This document shows, piece by piece, positions 8,223 to 16,742 of a DNA stretch of 64,000 nt (position 1 is the stretch's first letter; each line of letters starts with the position of its first letter). This DNA is from Spirochaetota bacterium (GTDB taxonomy: Bacteria > Spirochaetota > Spirochaetia > Treponematales > Treponemataceae). The stretch covers positions 682,001 to 746,000 of the forward strand of contig JAEXRH010000012.1 of the NCBI GenBank assembly GCA_023438065.1, read 5' to 3'. Both the position numbers and the translations under genes were made by a program. The notes under the pieces were generated by a model. That model worked only from the letters and a program-made list of their open reading frames with translations, was not told the origin of the DNA and did not search any database.

Positions 8223-10154
8223 TTATTCCTTGATGAGCGATAGCCTCTTCCTCGGGGGCCGCGCCGCGCCGTCGCGATTCTTTCGAAGGTATTCGATGAA
8301 CTCGGCGACGGGCACGCCCCGACTGAAGAGAAAGCCCTGCACCGTGTCGCAGCCGTTGGACGCGAGCCAGGAAACCTGCGCCTCGTTCTCGACGCCCTCC
8401 GCCGTTATGGCGAGCCCGAGCGATTTGCTCATCGAGATGATCGCGTCGATGACCGGGGTCTCGTCCGGGGTGTCGCGCGCGAAGAGGTTTCGGATGAAGC
8501 TCTGGTCGATCTTGAGCTCGTTGACGCGAATCTTGTGGAGATAGCTCAGGCTCGAGTAGCCGGTGCCGAAATCGTCGATCGCTATCCTGAAGCCCGCGTT
8601 CTGGAGGTGAGTCAGGTTTCGCTTCACCTGCGCGTCCTCGTCGAGCATGATGCCCTCGGTTATCTCGAACTCGATGGCCTTTTCCATACCCGGAATCGAG
8701 AGTACCTCGCGCGCGAGGAAATCGACGAGCCCCTTGTCCCGAAGGTCGACGACCGACAGATTGACGGAGAAGGAAAGATCCCGCGCGAGCTCACCGCCTT
8801 CGGCGCGGATACGGGCGATGTCCGCGACGCACCGCCTGATGACCCACCGGGTGATCTTGCGGATCAAACCGGTCTGCTCGGCCATCGGGATGAAAACCGC
8901 GGGGGACACGTCCCCGAACTGCTCGTCGTGCCAGCGGAGAAGCGCCTCGGCGCCCCGGCACCTGCGGTCGTTGATCCTGATCTTCGGCTGATACACGAGG
9001 CGGAAGGAACGGTCGAAGTCGGCCTTGCTGAGGTTGTTGAGGATCGAGTACCGATACCGCTGGAGCGTGAGGGTCTCCTCGCTGAAAAAGCGGATCTCTC
9101 CCGTCTGCGCGGCCGAGGAATCGAGAAGCGAGATCGCGTTATCGATGATCGTGTTCCCGCCCGCGGCGTCCTCGGGATGGCGCGACACGGCGAGCGCGAA
9201 GCTGACCGTGATCGCCCGCCCGCCGGTCGCGTAGGGCTCGGACAGGCTTTCGAGAAGGCTCGACGCGAAAAGCTCGACCTCATGGGAGTCATGGAGGTCG
9301 CTCAGCAAGATGAAGATCGAGCTGCTCCACCGGCCGACTATCCTCGTTTTCATCCCGAACCGCTTGATCCGCTCGCCGGTCTCCCTGAGGATGGCGTCGC
9401 AGCCGTCGGTTCCGAGGAGGGTGTTGACGCGGTTGAGGTTGAGCATCTTGATCGCGATAACCGAAAACTCGAACCGGGCGCCGCGATAATAGGCCAGGTC
9501 GCGCTTGATGGTTTCCTCGATTTTTACCCGGTTCGGGAGCCCGCAGACCGGGTCATTGAAGGCCTGCCGCGACAAATGCTTGAAGATACGGTCGAAACAC
9601 GCGCAGATGACGATCTCCACGGCGGCCGCGAAACCGATGACCGTGAGCGCGCGCGCGCCGACGTCGTCGGCGTTGTAGATCGATTCGGCGGTCGGCGCGC
9701 CGAAACAGAGCCTGACGGCGAAGGATGCACAGTACGCGAGCATCGACATGACGCTGAACCTCAGGCCGAAAAACATGTATACGATCGGGAAGGCGAAGAG
9801 AAAGTAGAACACCCCCAGGCCATAGACCCCGCCGGCGTCGATCGCCTGCTCGATCACGAGAAACGCGATCGCGATCCCGTAAAGAACGCGGGTCGCCGGG
9901 AGGGTTCGCGTCACCCAAAACGCGACAAGGCCCGCGACGGCGAGGGACATATACCCGACGAGAAGCGCCAACACGGCCGGAACGCCGCGGGATAATACGA
10001 GATTGTAGTTGATGAGGGGGACGCAGAAAAGGGACGCGGCTGTCGTGTACATCGCGATGACCGAGATTTGCTCAAGGAAAGGAACCGCACCATCCGAGGG
10101 GCGTGAATACAGGAGAAAATTCCCTAACCGCTTGACGACAGGCGATGCCTTCAT
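8223..10154 (-). CDS. Membrane EAL phosphodiesterase with degenerate GGDEF
   Basis: The 643 residues comprise about six N-terminal membrane helices (to about residue 185), a GGDEF-fold domain and a C-terminal EAL domain. The GGDEF active loop is replaced by GRWSSSIF (about 273), so it should be catalytically dead, possibly a GTP sensor. The EAL domain keeps AEALLRW (about 403), EFEITEG and DDFGTGYSS (about 525), so c-di-GMP hydrolysis is expected. It is divergent from the cyclase gene at 10343. It may oppose the GGEEF cyclase at 13695. The membrane region does not match a named sensor family that I recognise. Confidence 0.88.
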   Translation of the reverse strand: MKASPVVKRLGNFLLYSRPSDGAVPFLEQISVIAMYTTAASLFCVPLINYNLVLSRGVPAVLALLVGYMSLAVAGLVAFWVTRTLPATRVLYGIAIAFLVIEQAIDAGGVYGLGVFYFLFAFPIVYMFFGLRFSVMSMLAYCASFAVRLCFGAPTAESIYNADDVGARALTVIGFAAAVEIVICACFDRIFKHLSRQAFNDPVCGLPNRVKIEETIKRDLAYYRGARFEFSVIAIKMLNLNRVNTLLGTDGCDAILRETGERIKRFGMKTRIVGRWSSSIFILLSDLHDSHEVELFASSLLESLSEPYATGGRAITVSFALAVSRHPEDAAGGNTIIDNAISLLDSSAAQTGEIRFFSEETLTLQRYRYSILNNLSKADFDRSFRLVYQPKIRINDRRCRGAEALLRWHDEQFGDVSPAVFIPMAEQTGLIRKITRWVIRRCVADIARIRAEGGELARDLSFSVNLSVVDLRDKGLVDFLAREVLSIPGMEKAIEFEITEGIMLDEDAQVKRNLTHLQNAGFRIAIDDFGTGYSSLSYLHKIRVNELKIDQSFIRNLFARDTPDETPVIDAIISMSKSLGLAITAEGVENEAQVSWLASNGCDTVQGFLFSRGVPVAEFIEYLRKNRDGAARPPRKRLSLIKE

Positions 10155-10342
10155 TTCCCCTCAGTGTATAGGAGAAATTCCCGAAAAGCAATTAAAAAGT
10201 GTGTACCGGCATAAGCATGACTGAAAGCTTCCGGTCCTCGCCGCTTCCAACCACTTTTTTCCCGGAAGAGCCCCATTTTGCGCGAAAAGTGTGCTACCGT
10301 AGTGTTTGTATCTCCCGAATCTGACCGAAAAGGCGTTTATTT

Positions 10343-11887
10343 ATGGAAGAAATGAACACACGGATACCTTTTGATCTTTCCCAGCGCGAATTCTCGAGCA
10401 TCGACGAATACCGCAAGAAAAAGAACACCGCCGTCCTCACGATCATGTTCACCGATATCGAGGGATTTACCGCGCTCACCGAGCGGAAGGGAGAGACCTA
10501 CGTCCACGCCCTTCATGAGGCGCACGACAAGATCCTCGTCGAGACGATCGAGGAAAACGGGGCGGGTTACGTCATCAAGTTCATCGGCGACTCGATCATG
10601 GCCGTCTTCGCCGAGCCGACCGCGGCATGCGAGAAGGCCCTCCTCATCCAGCGGAGGCTTGCCGCCTTCAACGAGGCGCATCCCGAGCTCGACGACCTCA
10701 AGGTCCGGATCGGCCTCCATATGGGGCAGACCGTCATCGAGAACAAGATCCAGACCGACCTTTTCGGCCGCCACGTCAACAAGGCATCACGGGTAGAAAG
10801 CCTCGCCTCGGGGGGACACGTCTATGTCACCTACCCCGTGTTCGACAGCGCGAAAAGCGCGCTCCTCGATACCCCCGGCGCGCGTTCCGTGAGCCACGGA
10901 AGCTATTGCCTCAAGGGCATCGACCGGCCCGAGGAGATCTACGAAATCTGGAACGACGGGATCACCGTTCCCGAGCCTCCCCGATCGGCGCGGAAGGCGG
11001 GCGCGACGCCGAAACCCGTTATCGCGGCGATCGTGGCCGGCGCCTTCCTCGCGCTCGCGGGGATGGGACTCTTCGCGACCCGGGGACTTTGGCTCGGCAC
11101 CCGCGAAAACCTCGGCTCATCGCCGACCGGAACGCTCAACGCCGCGGATACCCCGGCCGACATGAAGGAACCCTCGCCCGAACCGGCCGCGAAGGACGAC
11201 GCCGCGCAGGACGAGCCGAAACCGGTCGCGAAAGCGGATACTCGGAACACCGCGACAACCGCCAAGACCGCCGAACCGGCCGAGGTGCATTTCCTCGGGA
11301 TGATCGCGCGGGAGCCGATCCTCGATCTCGACACCCCGCTCGCCGTCATCCTCGAGGACGAGTCGACCGGTCTCAAGAAAAGCGTTACCGACATCGCGCC
11401 CGGAAAGCACGTCATCCACTACGTCGTTTCCTACATGGTGCGCTACTACGCCGAGTTCACCGTAAAGCCGGGCAAAAACGTCATCCCGATCAAGTTCAAG
11501 GAAAGCTACCTGCCGAGCGTCGACATCAACTATAACGTCACCTCTGGAGGCGCGACGGCCGACAGTCTGACCGCGGAGGAAAGCTACTTCCTCTACGACC
11601 GGAAGACCCTCAATCGCGTCGACTACGTCGGGAAGGTCCACGCGGACGTGAAGGGAAGGAAAACCGAATCAGGGACGGTCGAGTTCACCGTGAACTATTC
11701 CGTGGCGCTCAACGGGAAGGAGGTCGCGGGTGACACCTTTACCGTGACGAGCGATCCCGCGGCGACCGAGTGGACGCACGTCCCCGCGAAAACCGTCTAC
11801 ACCGAGGGCGACCACTACTACTTCCTCAAGTACGAGCACGTCGGCGAGACCATACAGGTCTCGGTCGGCGCGTCGTTCAGGGATTAG
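10343..11887 (+). CDS. Membrane-anchored class III adenylate/guanylate cyclase
   Basis: A cytoplasmic N-terminal CHD cyclase domain (residues about 28-200) has metal Asp motifs FTDIEGFT (about 36-43) and FIGDSIMAVF (about 80). It is followed by one transmembrane helix (about 225-246), a Pro/Ala/Glu/Lys-rich linker to about 315, and a roughly 200-residue extracytoplasmic beta-rich domain that I cannot assign. The order (catalytic domain, helix, outer domain) is the reverse of usual receptor cyclases. A second in-frame ATG lies at 10352, and neither start has a good Shine-Dalgarno. The substrate (ATP or GTP) is not certain, and cAMP is more likely by family frequency. Confidence 0.87.
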   Translation: MEEMNTRIPFDLSQREFSSIDEYRKKKNTAVLTIMFTDIEGFTALTERKGETYVHALHEAHDKILVETIEENGAGYVIKFIGDSIMAVFAEPTAACEKALLIQRRLAAFNEAHPELDDLKVRIGLHMGQTVIENKIQTDLFGRHVNKASRVESLASGGHVYVTYPVFDSAKSALLDTPGARSVSHGSYCLKGIDRPEEIYEIWNDGITVPEPPRSARKAGATPKPVIAAIVAGAFLALAGMGLFATRGLWLGTRENLGSSPTGTLNAADTPADMKEPSPEPAAKDDAAQDEPKPVAKADTRNTATTAKTAEPAEVHFLGMIAREPILDLDTPLAVILEDESTGLKKSVTDIAPGKHVIHYVVSYMVRYYAEFTVKPGKNVIPIKFKESYLPSVDINYNVTSGGATADSLTAEESYFLYDRKTLNRVDYVGKVHADVKGRKTESGTVEFTVNYSVALNGKEVAGDTFTVTSDPAATEWTHVPAKTVYTEGDHYYFLKYEHVGETIQVSVGASFRD

Positions 11888-11948
11888 CGGGAACGCGCGC
11901 GGTGATCGAATTCCTCATCGTTGTAGGGGAAACGCGTTCACACGGCTG

Positions 11949-11971
11949 AACGCGACATGCGGCGTTTTTTT
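11949..11971 (+). terminator. Weak hairpin terminator after the cyclase gene
   Basis: A 5-bp stem (AACGC with GCGTT) is followed by a run of T to 11971. An overlapping 7-bp stem CGCGTTC/GAACGCG lies just upstream. The T tract also lies directly before the promoter of the next gene. Confidence 0.4.
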
Positions 11972-11981
11972 ATCGAATAGT

Positions 11982-11990
11982 TGGTATACT
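11982..11990 (+). promoter_or_regulatory. Extended -10 promoter of the P-loop gene
   Basis: TGGTATACT ends 7 nt before the ATG at 11998, so the predicted start point coincides with the start codon. No Shine-Dalgarno is present. Confidence 0.5.
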
Positions 11991-11997
11991 GTTCTCC

Positions 11998-12543
11998 ATG
12001 CGCATACACCTATTGGGACCTTCCGGTTCAGGTACCTCCAGCCTTGGCCGGGCGTTATCGAAAGACCTCGCCGTACCCTATTTCGATTCCGACGATATTT
12101 TCTGGGAGAATACCGACCCCCCGTTCACCGCAAAACGACCGTTGGAACAACGGCAGAATTTATTGAAGGAGATCGATTTGACGAATCGATCATGGATTAT
12201 CGGCGGCTCCATGCTGCAGTGGGGAGATTTCCTCAGGGACAGAATCGATTTGATCGTGTATCTGTACGTGGACAGGGTAACGCGCGTTTCGCGCTTGAAG
12301 ACACGGGAGAAGGCCCGTTTCGGCGATCGCATCTTGCCGGGTAACGACATGCATGAAAACCATCGGGCATTTATCGCCTGGGCTGAATCCTACGAAGACG
12401 GGGGTCTTGACATGAGAAGCAGGATGAGCGAAACGGCCTGGATCGATGAAGCGAAATGCAAGGTGGTAAGGATAGAGCGCGAGATACCGATTGAAGACGA
12501 GGTTGCGCTCGTGAGAGCGCGGTTACGGGAAATAACCGGATGA
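11998..12543 (+). CDS. Adenylate kinase-like P-loop NTPase
   Basis: This is a 181-residue P-loop protein. The Walker A is GPSGSGTSSLG (residues 7-17), followed by FDSDDIFW and a late RLKTREKARFGDR lid-like segment. It resembles FlaR/topology-modulation or shikimate-kinase-like nucleotide kinases often annotated as adenylate kinase. The substrate is not identifiable. The start follows an extended -10 directly. The stop overlaps the SUMF1 gene as ATGA, so the two are probably co-translated. Codon use is less GC-biased than its neighbours, which may mark transfer. Confidence 0.65.
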   Translation: MRIHLLGPSGSGTSSLGRALSKDLAVPYFDSDDIFWENTDPPFTAKRPLEQRQNLLKEIDLTNRSWIIGGSMLQWGDFLRDRIDLIVYLYVDRVTRVSRLKTREKARFGDRILPGNDMHENHRAFIAWAESYEDGGLDMRSRMSETAWIDEAKCKVVRIEREIPIEDEVALVRARLREITG

Positions 12544-13613
12544 AAAGAGCGTGCAGCGCGTTCATCGTACCCGTATCACTGTGCGTTATCCTCCTCATCA
12601 TGTACGCGGTTTCGCCGTTCATGACGGCGAAACGAACGATCGTATCGGGCGATACGGGAAATCTCGTGCTTGACGGCAAAGAATATCGCAAGACAGGCGA
12701 GGTCGCGGTCATTCCCCATACCGGGAAAGTGACCATCGCTATCGCAGACGATGGTTCCTGGGATTCCATCGTTTCCGAATCCGCGGGCGACGACTGGCGC
12801 GGCATGTTTATGAAAGGCAGAAAGATAACGCTCAGTCCCTATTCCATGGCCCGGTATCCGGTAACGCAAGAACTGTTCGCGAAGGTAGCGGGTTTCAACC
12901 CCGGTTACTTCAAGAAAGAAAACCTCGGCATAAAGTACACCTACGCCCCTGACGGCGAAGATCCCGACCTGCGTCCCGCGGACACCGTATCCTGGTTTGA
13001 CGCGATCGTGTTTTGCAACGCGCTCACGACGCTGACGATGGACGAATCCGATTGCGCGTACTATACGGACTCCCGTCGCTCGCGGATCTACGCGCGGGAA
13101 GACGTCGCCAGGGGAATCATCCCGTATTTCGACCGGTCGAAGAAAGGCTATCGGTTACCGACGGAAACCGAATGGGAGTTCGCCGCGCGCGGGGGAAGCG
13201 CGACCGCGAAGGAGTGGTCTTACGCGTTTTCGGGAACCGGATCGGAGAACGGCCGCATCGTGTACGACACCGACTACTGCTCGTTTACCGACGCGAATCT
13301 AAACGAGCGCGGCTGGTATCGGGGAAATTCCGGCGGCGTCACCCATGAGGTCGGAACGAAACTGCCGAACTCCCTGGGCCTTTATGACATGTCGGGCGGC
13401 ATCTGGGAATGGCTGTATGACTGGTACGACAACACGGTGCCCCCGGGGAAAATCACGGATCCGCAGGGCCCGCCTCGCGGAACCGACAGGGTTTTGCGCG
13501 GCGGTTCCTGGTACGATGACGCCTACGCCTGTTGCGTGACGAGACGATTTCACAACGCGCATCCCTCTATTCCGCACTTCTACTTCGGTTTCCGGTATTG
13601 CAGAAGCCTGTAA
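12540..13613 (+). CDS. SUMF1/FGE-like domain protein with N-terminal membrane anchor
   Basis: The protein has 357 residues. A signal anchor or leader (residues 5-27, hydrophobic) is followed by a short beta region, then a formylglycine-generating-enzyme-type sulfatase-modifying factor domain from about residue 85. Family marks are MARYPVTQELFAKV, PADTVSWFDAIVFCN, RLPTETEWEFAARGG, NSLGLYDMSGGIWEW and RVLRGGSWYD. No sulfatase gene is nearby, and the copper-binding cysteine pair of true FGE is not evident, so this is more likely one of the many non-FGE SUMF1 surface or periplasmic proteins. It is coupled to the upstream gene by an ATGA overlap. Confidence 0.8.
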   Translation: MKRACSAFIVPVSLCVILLIMYAVSPFMTAKRTIVSGDTGNLVLDGKEYRKTGEVAVIPHTGKVTIAIADDGSWDSIVSESAGDDWRGMFMKGRKITLSPYSMARYPVTQELFAKVAGFNPGYFKKENLGIKYTYAPDGEDPDLRPADTVSWFDAIVFCNALTTLTMDESDCAYYTDSRRSRIYAREDVARGIIPYFDRSKKGYRLPTETEWEFAARGGSATAKEWSYAFSGTGSENGRIVYDTDYCSFTDANLNERGWYRGNSGGVTHEVGTKLPNSLGLYDMSGGIWEWLYDWYDNTVPPGKITDPQGPPRGTDRVLRGGSWYDDAYACCVTRRFHNAHPSIPHFYFGFRYCRSL

Positions 13614-13694
13614 TACACCCAACTGACCGCGCGTCGAATCGGTCGTCGAGCGCATAACGCCCGCGCGACCGAAAGTCGATTCGGGGCACGCGGC

Positions 13695-14711
13695 TCAAGC
13701 GCTCTCGACGCGGTTCTTCCCGGACTGTTTTGCCTTGAGGAGCGCCTGATCGGCTCGCGCGACCAGGGCCGCGGCGTTGTCCGCGTTCCTGAATTCAGTC
13801 AAACCCAGGCTGATGGTGATGGAGAGCGTTCCTCCCTCGCGCTCGAGGGCGTTCGCCCCCACCGCGGCCCGGATCTTCTCGCAGACGATCAGGGCGTCCG
13901 CGAGACACGTCGACTTGAAGATCAGCGTGAATTCCTCGCCGCCGAAGCGGCAGAGGACATCGGTTTTCCGCATCGTTTCCCGGATCGCGCGGGTCGTCTC
14001 CTTGAGCACGAGGTCACCGACGGGATGGCCGTAGGTATCGTTGAACGCCTTGAAATTGTCAATATCGAGAATCGCCAGGCTGAAGGTCTCGCCGTATTTC
14101 CGCGACTGCTCTACCGTATCCCGCAGATACTCGTCGAAGAAGGAACGGTTACGGACCTGCGTCAGGGAGTCGGTTATCGACTTGTCGTAGGCGGACTCGT
14201 AGGAGCTCATCATCCGCTTGCCCCATTCGCCCTGGAAGGCCAAAAGCGCCCCGATGACCAGAAAGTTCGCGATCAGGGAAAAGACCGAGGCCGTCGGAAG
14301 CGAGGGGAAAAAAGCCTCGCGCATGAAGACGTACGCCAATACGGTCTCCGCGCAGAGGATGACCGTGGTGTACAGGGTGAATTCCACGTCGAAATAGAGG
14401 GACGCGCCCGCGAGAATCACGAAGAGCAGAAAGAGGTTATCGATGTTCCCCTTCTGGACGTACAGGATCACGAACATGTAGGTGATGGCGAAGAAAACGA
14501 AGAGGTACTTGAATATCGCGCTCGAGGGCCTCGCGAAATACACGATCAGGGGAAGCGCGAACATGGCGACCGCGAACCCGAAGGTCGTCATACCCACGGA
14601 GATCGAGAAATCGGTGAGATACGAGAGGACGCTCTGAACGACGATCGTCACGATGGACGCGTACGCGAGGAGCCTGTTGGTCGTCGCCAGACTCACGAAA
14701 AACTTGCGCAT
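13695..14711 (-). CDS. Membrane diguanylate cyclase (GGEEF)
   Basis: The 338 residues comprise five to six N-terminal membrane helices (residues about 12-170) and a C-terminal GGDEF domain. The active loop is RFGGEEF (about 252-258), and the inhibitory I-site RKTD stands five residues before it, so c-di-GMP synthesis with product feedback is expected. It has no recognisable sensor domain beyond the membrane part. It converges on the SUMF1 gene. With the EAL protein at 8223 it forms a potential opposing pair. Confidence 0.9.
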   Translation of the reverse strand: MRKFFVSLATTNRLLAYASIVTIVVQSVLSYLTDFSISVGMTTFGFAVAMFALPLIVYFARPSSAIFKYLFVFFAITYMFVILYVQKGNIDNLFLLFVILAGASLYFDVEFTLYTTVILCAETVLAYVFMREAFFPSLPTASVFSLIANFLVIGALLAFQGEWGKRMMSSYESAYDKSITDSLTQVRNRSFFDEYLRDTVEQSRKYGETFSLAILDIDNFKAFNDTYGHPVGDLVLKETTRAIRETMRKTDVLCRFGGEEFTLIFKSTCLADALIVCEKIRAAVGANALEREGGTLSITISLGLTEFRNADNAAALVARADQALLKAKQSGKNRVESA

Positions 14712-14826
14712 GAATCCCCCATCGCGTAAAACCTTGATAACGCGCGAGTTTCATTGTAAACGGTTTTCGCCGCGACGGCAACCGTGAAACGCGCTTGGAC
14801 GGGAAAACCCGCGGACGAGTCCGTCG

Positions 14827-16341
14827 TTACCCGAAGTTCCGGATCTTCTGCCAGAAATCTTTCCAGACAAAGTTCGGTTTCCGGCAGAGGTAGATGTCGC
14901 GATGCCAGGTCGTCTCCTCGTTCGCGAGGTCGAGGGCGTTTCTGCTGTGCGCGACGACCTCGACCGAACCGAAAAAGCGCTCGAGGAAGGTGCGGTCAAA
15001 ACCGACGGCGAGGATGACCGCGGGCTCATTGGGGTCAAAGCCCTCGTCGTAAAATGAGTTCGTCCCGCACATGGCCCGCGGAAGACCGTATCGTCTTCCG
15101 TAGAAATCGATCGCGCCCGCCTCCCCGTAGTTCGCCGCGAGGATGCCGAAGGTATCGCGTTCAGCGCGTACGAGCGAGTCGCGCACGAGCGCGGCGTCAA
15201 AGGCGAGCTCCTCCCACCCGAACTGCTCGGCGTAGGTGTCGTTGATCGAGAGCATGAACGTGAACCAGCGCGAGCCCGCGGGCGCGAGGGGAAGAACGAT
15301 CGCGGCGGTGCCGATCGCGCTCAGCGCGAGAAATCCCGCGACGAGCGATGCCGCAAGCGAGCGCCGTGCCCGTGACGCGAGCCGCTCGATCGCGCGCTCG
15401 GCGAATACGGAACCCGCGGCGACGAGCGGGACGTACAGCGCTCCCGTGTAATAGCCCCTCCCGCGCATCACGGCGAATACGGCCACCGCGAGGATCGTCC
15501 AGAGCACGATCGACCGGTAGCGTCTCATGGCTTGATCGCGGAAGAGAAACCATGCGCCGGCGAGAGCGAGCGGGACGGCGGAAAAGCCCATGCAATCGGA
15601 CAGCTGGTCGCCGAGAAAGCCTTCCGCTCTGCCCCACTCGATATCGCGCGCGTGGATGTGCTTGAGAAAATCCCAGGTGACGAACTCGTGCCTCGCGAGC
15701 CAGAGGAGATTCGGGAGGAAGATCGCGATCGCGATCGTGACCGCGAGGGCGAAGTACCTGCTCGCGAAAAGCCGTCGTTCCGGCAACGCGGCGAGCGCGA
15801 GAGCCATCGAGACGACGAGAAAGAAAATGGAGTACTTCGTCATCATCCCGAAGCCGACGGAGAATCCGACGCCGATCCAGCATCGCGCGTCTCCCTTGAG
15901 AACCCTGACGAGAAAGAAGGCGACGAGCACCCAGGCGAGGTAATCGAAGGCCGTGTACATGAGGACGGAACCCGAGAAGAGCATGACCGGGGCGCAGGCG
16001 CACGCGACGGCGGCGAGAACGCGCGAGAAGCCCTTACCCCCGAGATCGCGGGCAATGAGACCGGCGATGAATAGGATCATCGCGTGGGTGAGCGCCGAAA
16101 ACGCGCGATACGCGACGAGCGACTCGCCGAAAAGATTTCGCGCGACGGACGCCATGAACGCGGTGACCGGCGGGTACGGCACGAAGCCGAAAGCGAGCCG
16201 TTTCGAGTCCGCGATGAACTGGAGCTCGTCCCTATGAAAGCCGTAGTGCGCGTTCGCGACCATATGCGCCGCGAAATACGCGACCGCGACCGCGAAAAGC
16301 GCGCCATGTTCCGCGAACCACTTTTTGAGTTTCGTCGTCAT
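14827..16341 (-). CDS. GT39/ArnT-like membrane glycosyltransferase
   Basis: This 504-residue polytopic protein (about 10-12 helices) has the PMT_2 / dolichyl-phosphate-mannose-transferase-like layout. The first periplasmic loop carries acidic HRDELQFIADSKRLAFG, followed by PPVTAFMASVARNLFG. A soluble C-terminal tail of about 130 residues follows the last helix. Such enzymes transfer a sugar from a polyprenyl-phosphate donor onto lipid or protein. The acceptor is unknown. The start at 16341 is chosen over 16401 because GAAGGA lies at a suitable distance and the extra 20 residues are charged and unlike the family. Confidence 0.78.
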   Translation of the reverse strand: MTTKLKKWFAEHGALFAVAVAYFAAHMVANAHYGFHRDELQFIADSKRLAFGFVPYPPVTAFMASVARNLFGESLVAYRAFSALTHAMILFIAGLIARDLGGKGFSRVLAAVACACAPVMLFSGSVLMYTAFDYLAWVLVAFFLVRVLKGDARCWIGVGFSVGFGMMTKYSIFFLVVSMALALAALPERRLFASRYFALAVTIAIAIFLPNLLWLARHEFVTWDFLKHIHARDIEWGRAEGFLGDQLSDCMGFSAVPLALAGAWFLFRDQAMRRYRSIVLWTILAVAVFAVMRGRGYYTGALYVPLVAAGSVFAERAIERLASRARRSLAASLVAGFLALSAIGTAAIVLPLAPAGSRWFTFMLSINDTYAEQFGWEELAFDAALVRDSLVRAERDTFGILAANYGEAGAIDFYGRRYGLPRAMCGTNSFYDEGFDPNEPAVILAVGFDRTFLERFFGSVEVVAHSRNALDLANEETTWHRDIYLCRKPNFVWKDFWQKIRNFG

Positions 16342-16446
16342 CGATCCGTCCTTCTCGCCTTTTTTCCGGGGAGGGGGGAGCGCCTCCGTCCGGGCCGTCA
16401 TGAAGCGTGCCCGTAATCCCGTCGAAAGACGGGCCCGCTCCCCCTC

Positions 16447-16469
16447 AGGCCGGAACGCGGTTCCGGCCT
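16447..16469. repeat. Perfect 10-bp inverted repeat
   Basis: AGGCCGGAAC and GTTCCGGCCT are separated by 3 nt and preceded by a second small hairpin (CCCGTC gaaa GACGGG). No T tract follows on either strand. The surrounding gap (16342-16742) otherwise holds only the GH5 terminator. I see no gene in it. Confidence 0.5.
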
Positions 16470-16618
16470 ACCCCCTCGTGTACAACACCCCGCGCTATCG
16501 CGATCGTCACCCCGCGACGATGAACCACGCCCTGAAGTCGTCTCCGGTTCATCGCGGGGTCCTTCCGACAGGCGAAATCACTATACACCGAATCATCGAA
16601 TACAGTTACCGTGATCAT

Positions 16619-16670
16619 AAAAAAAAGCCCTCTCGAGATCGCGTTTGCAAGCGCTTTCTTCGAGGGGGCT
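16619..16670 (-). terminator. Intrinsic terminator after the GH5 gene
   Basis: On the minus strand an 11-bp stem with one mismatch (AGCCCCCTCGA with TCGAGAGGGCT) is followed by eight T. It contains an inner GCG/CGC stem and lies about 70 nt past the glucanase stop. Confidence 0.8.
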
Positions 16671-16742
16671 CCGAGGCGGGACTCCCGCCGATCGAGGACT
16701 TTCAGCCTCGATCCTTCTTTTGCCTGTGATCCCGCGCGCCGC

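Noticed and set aside
16447..16469. Terminator for the glycosyltransferase or GH5 gene
   Set aside because: The stem is perfect, but no T tract follows on either strand, and a better terminator exists at 16619-16670.
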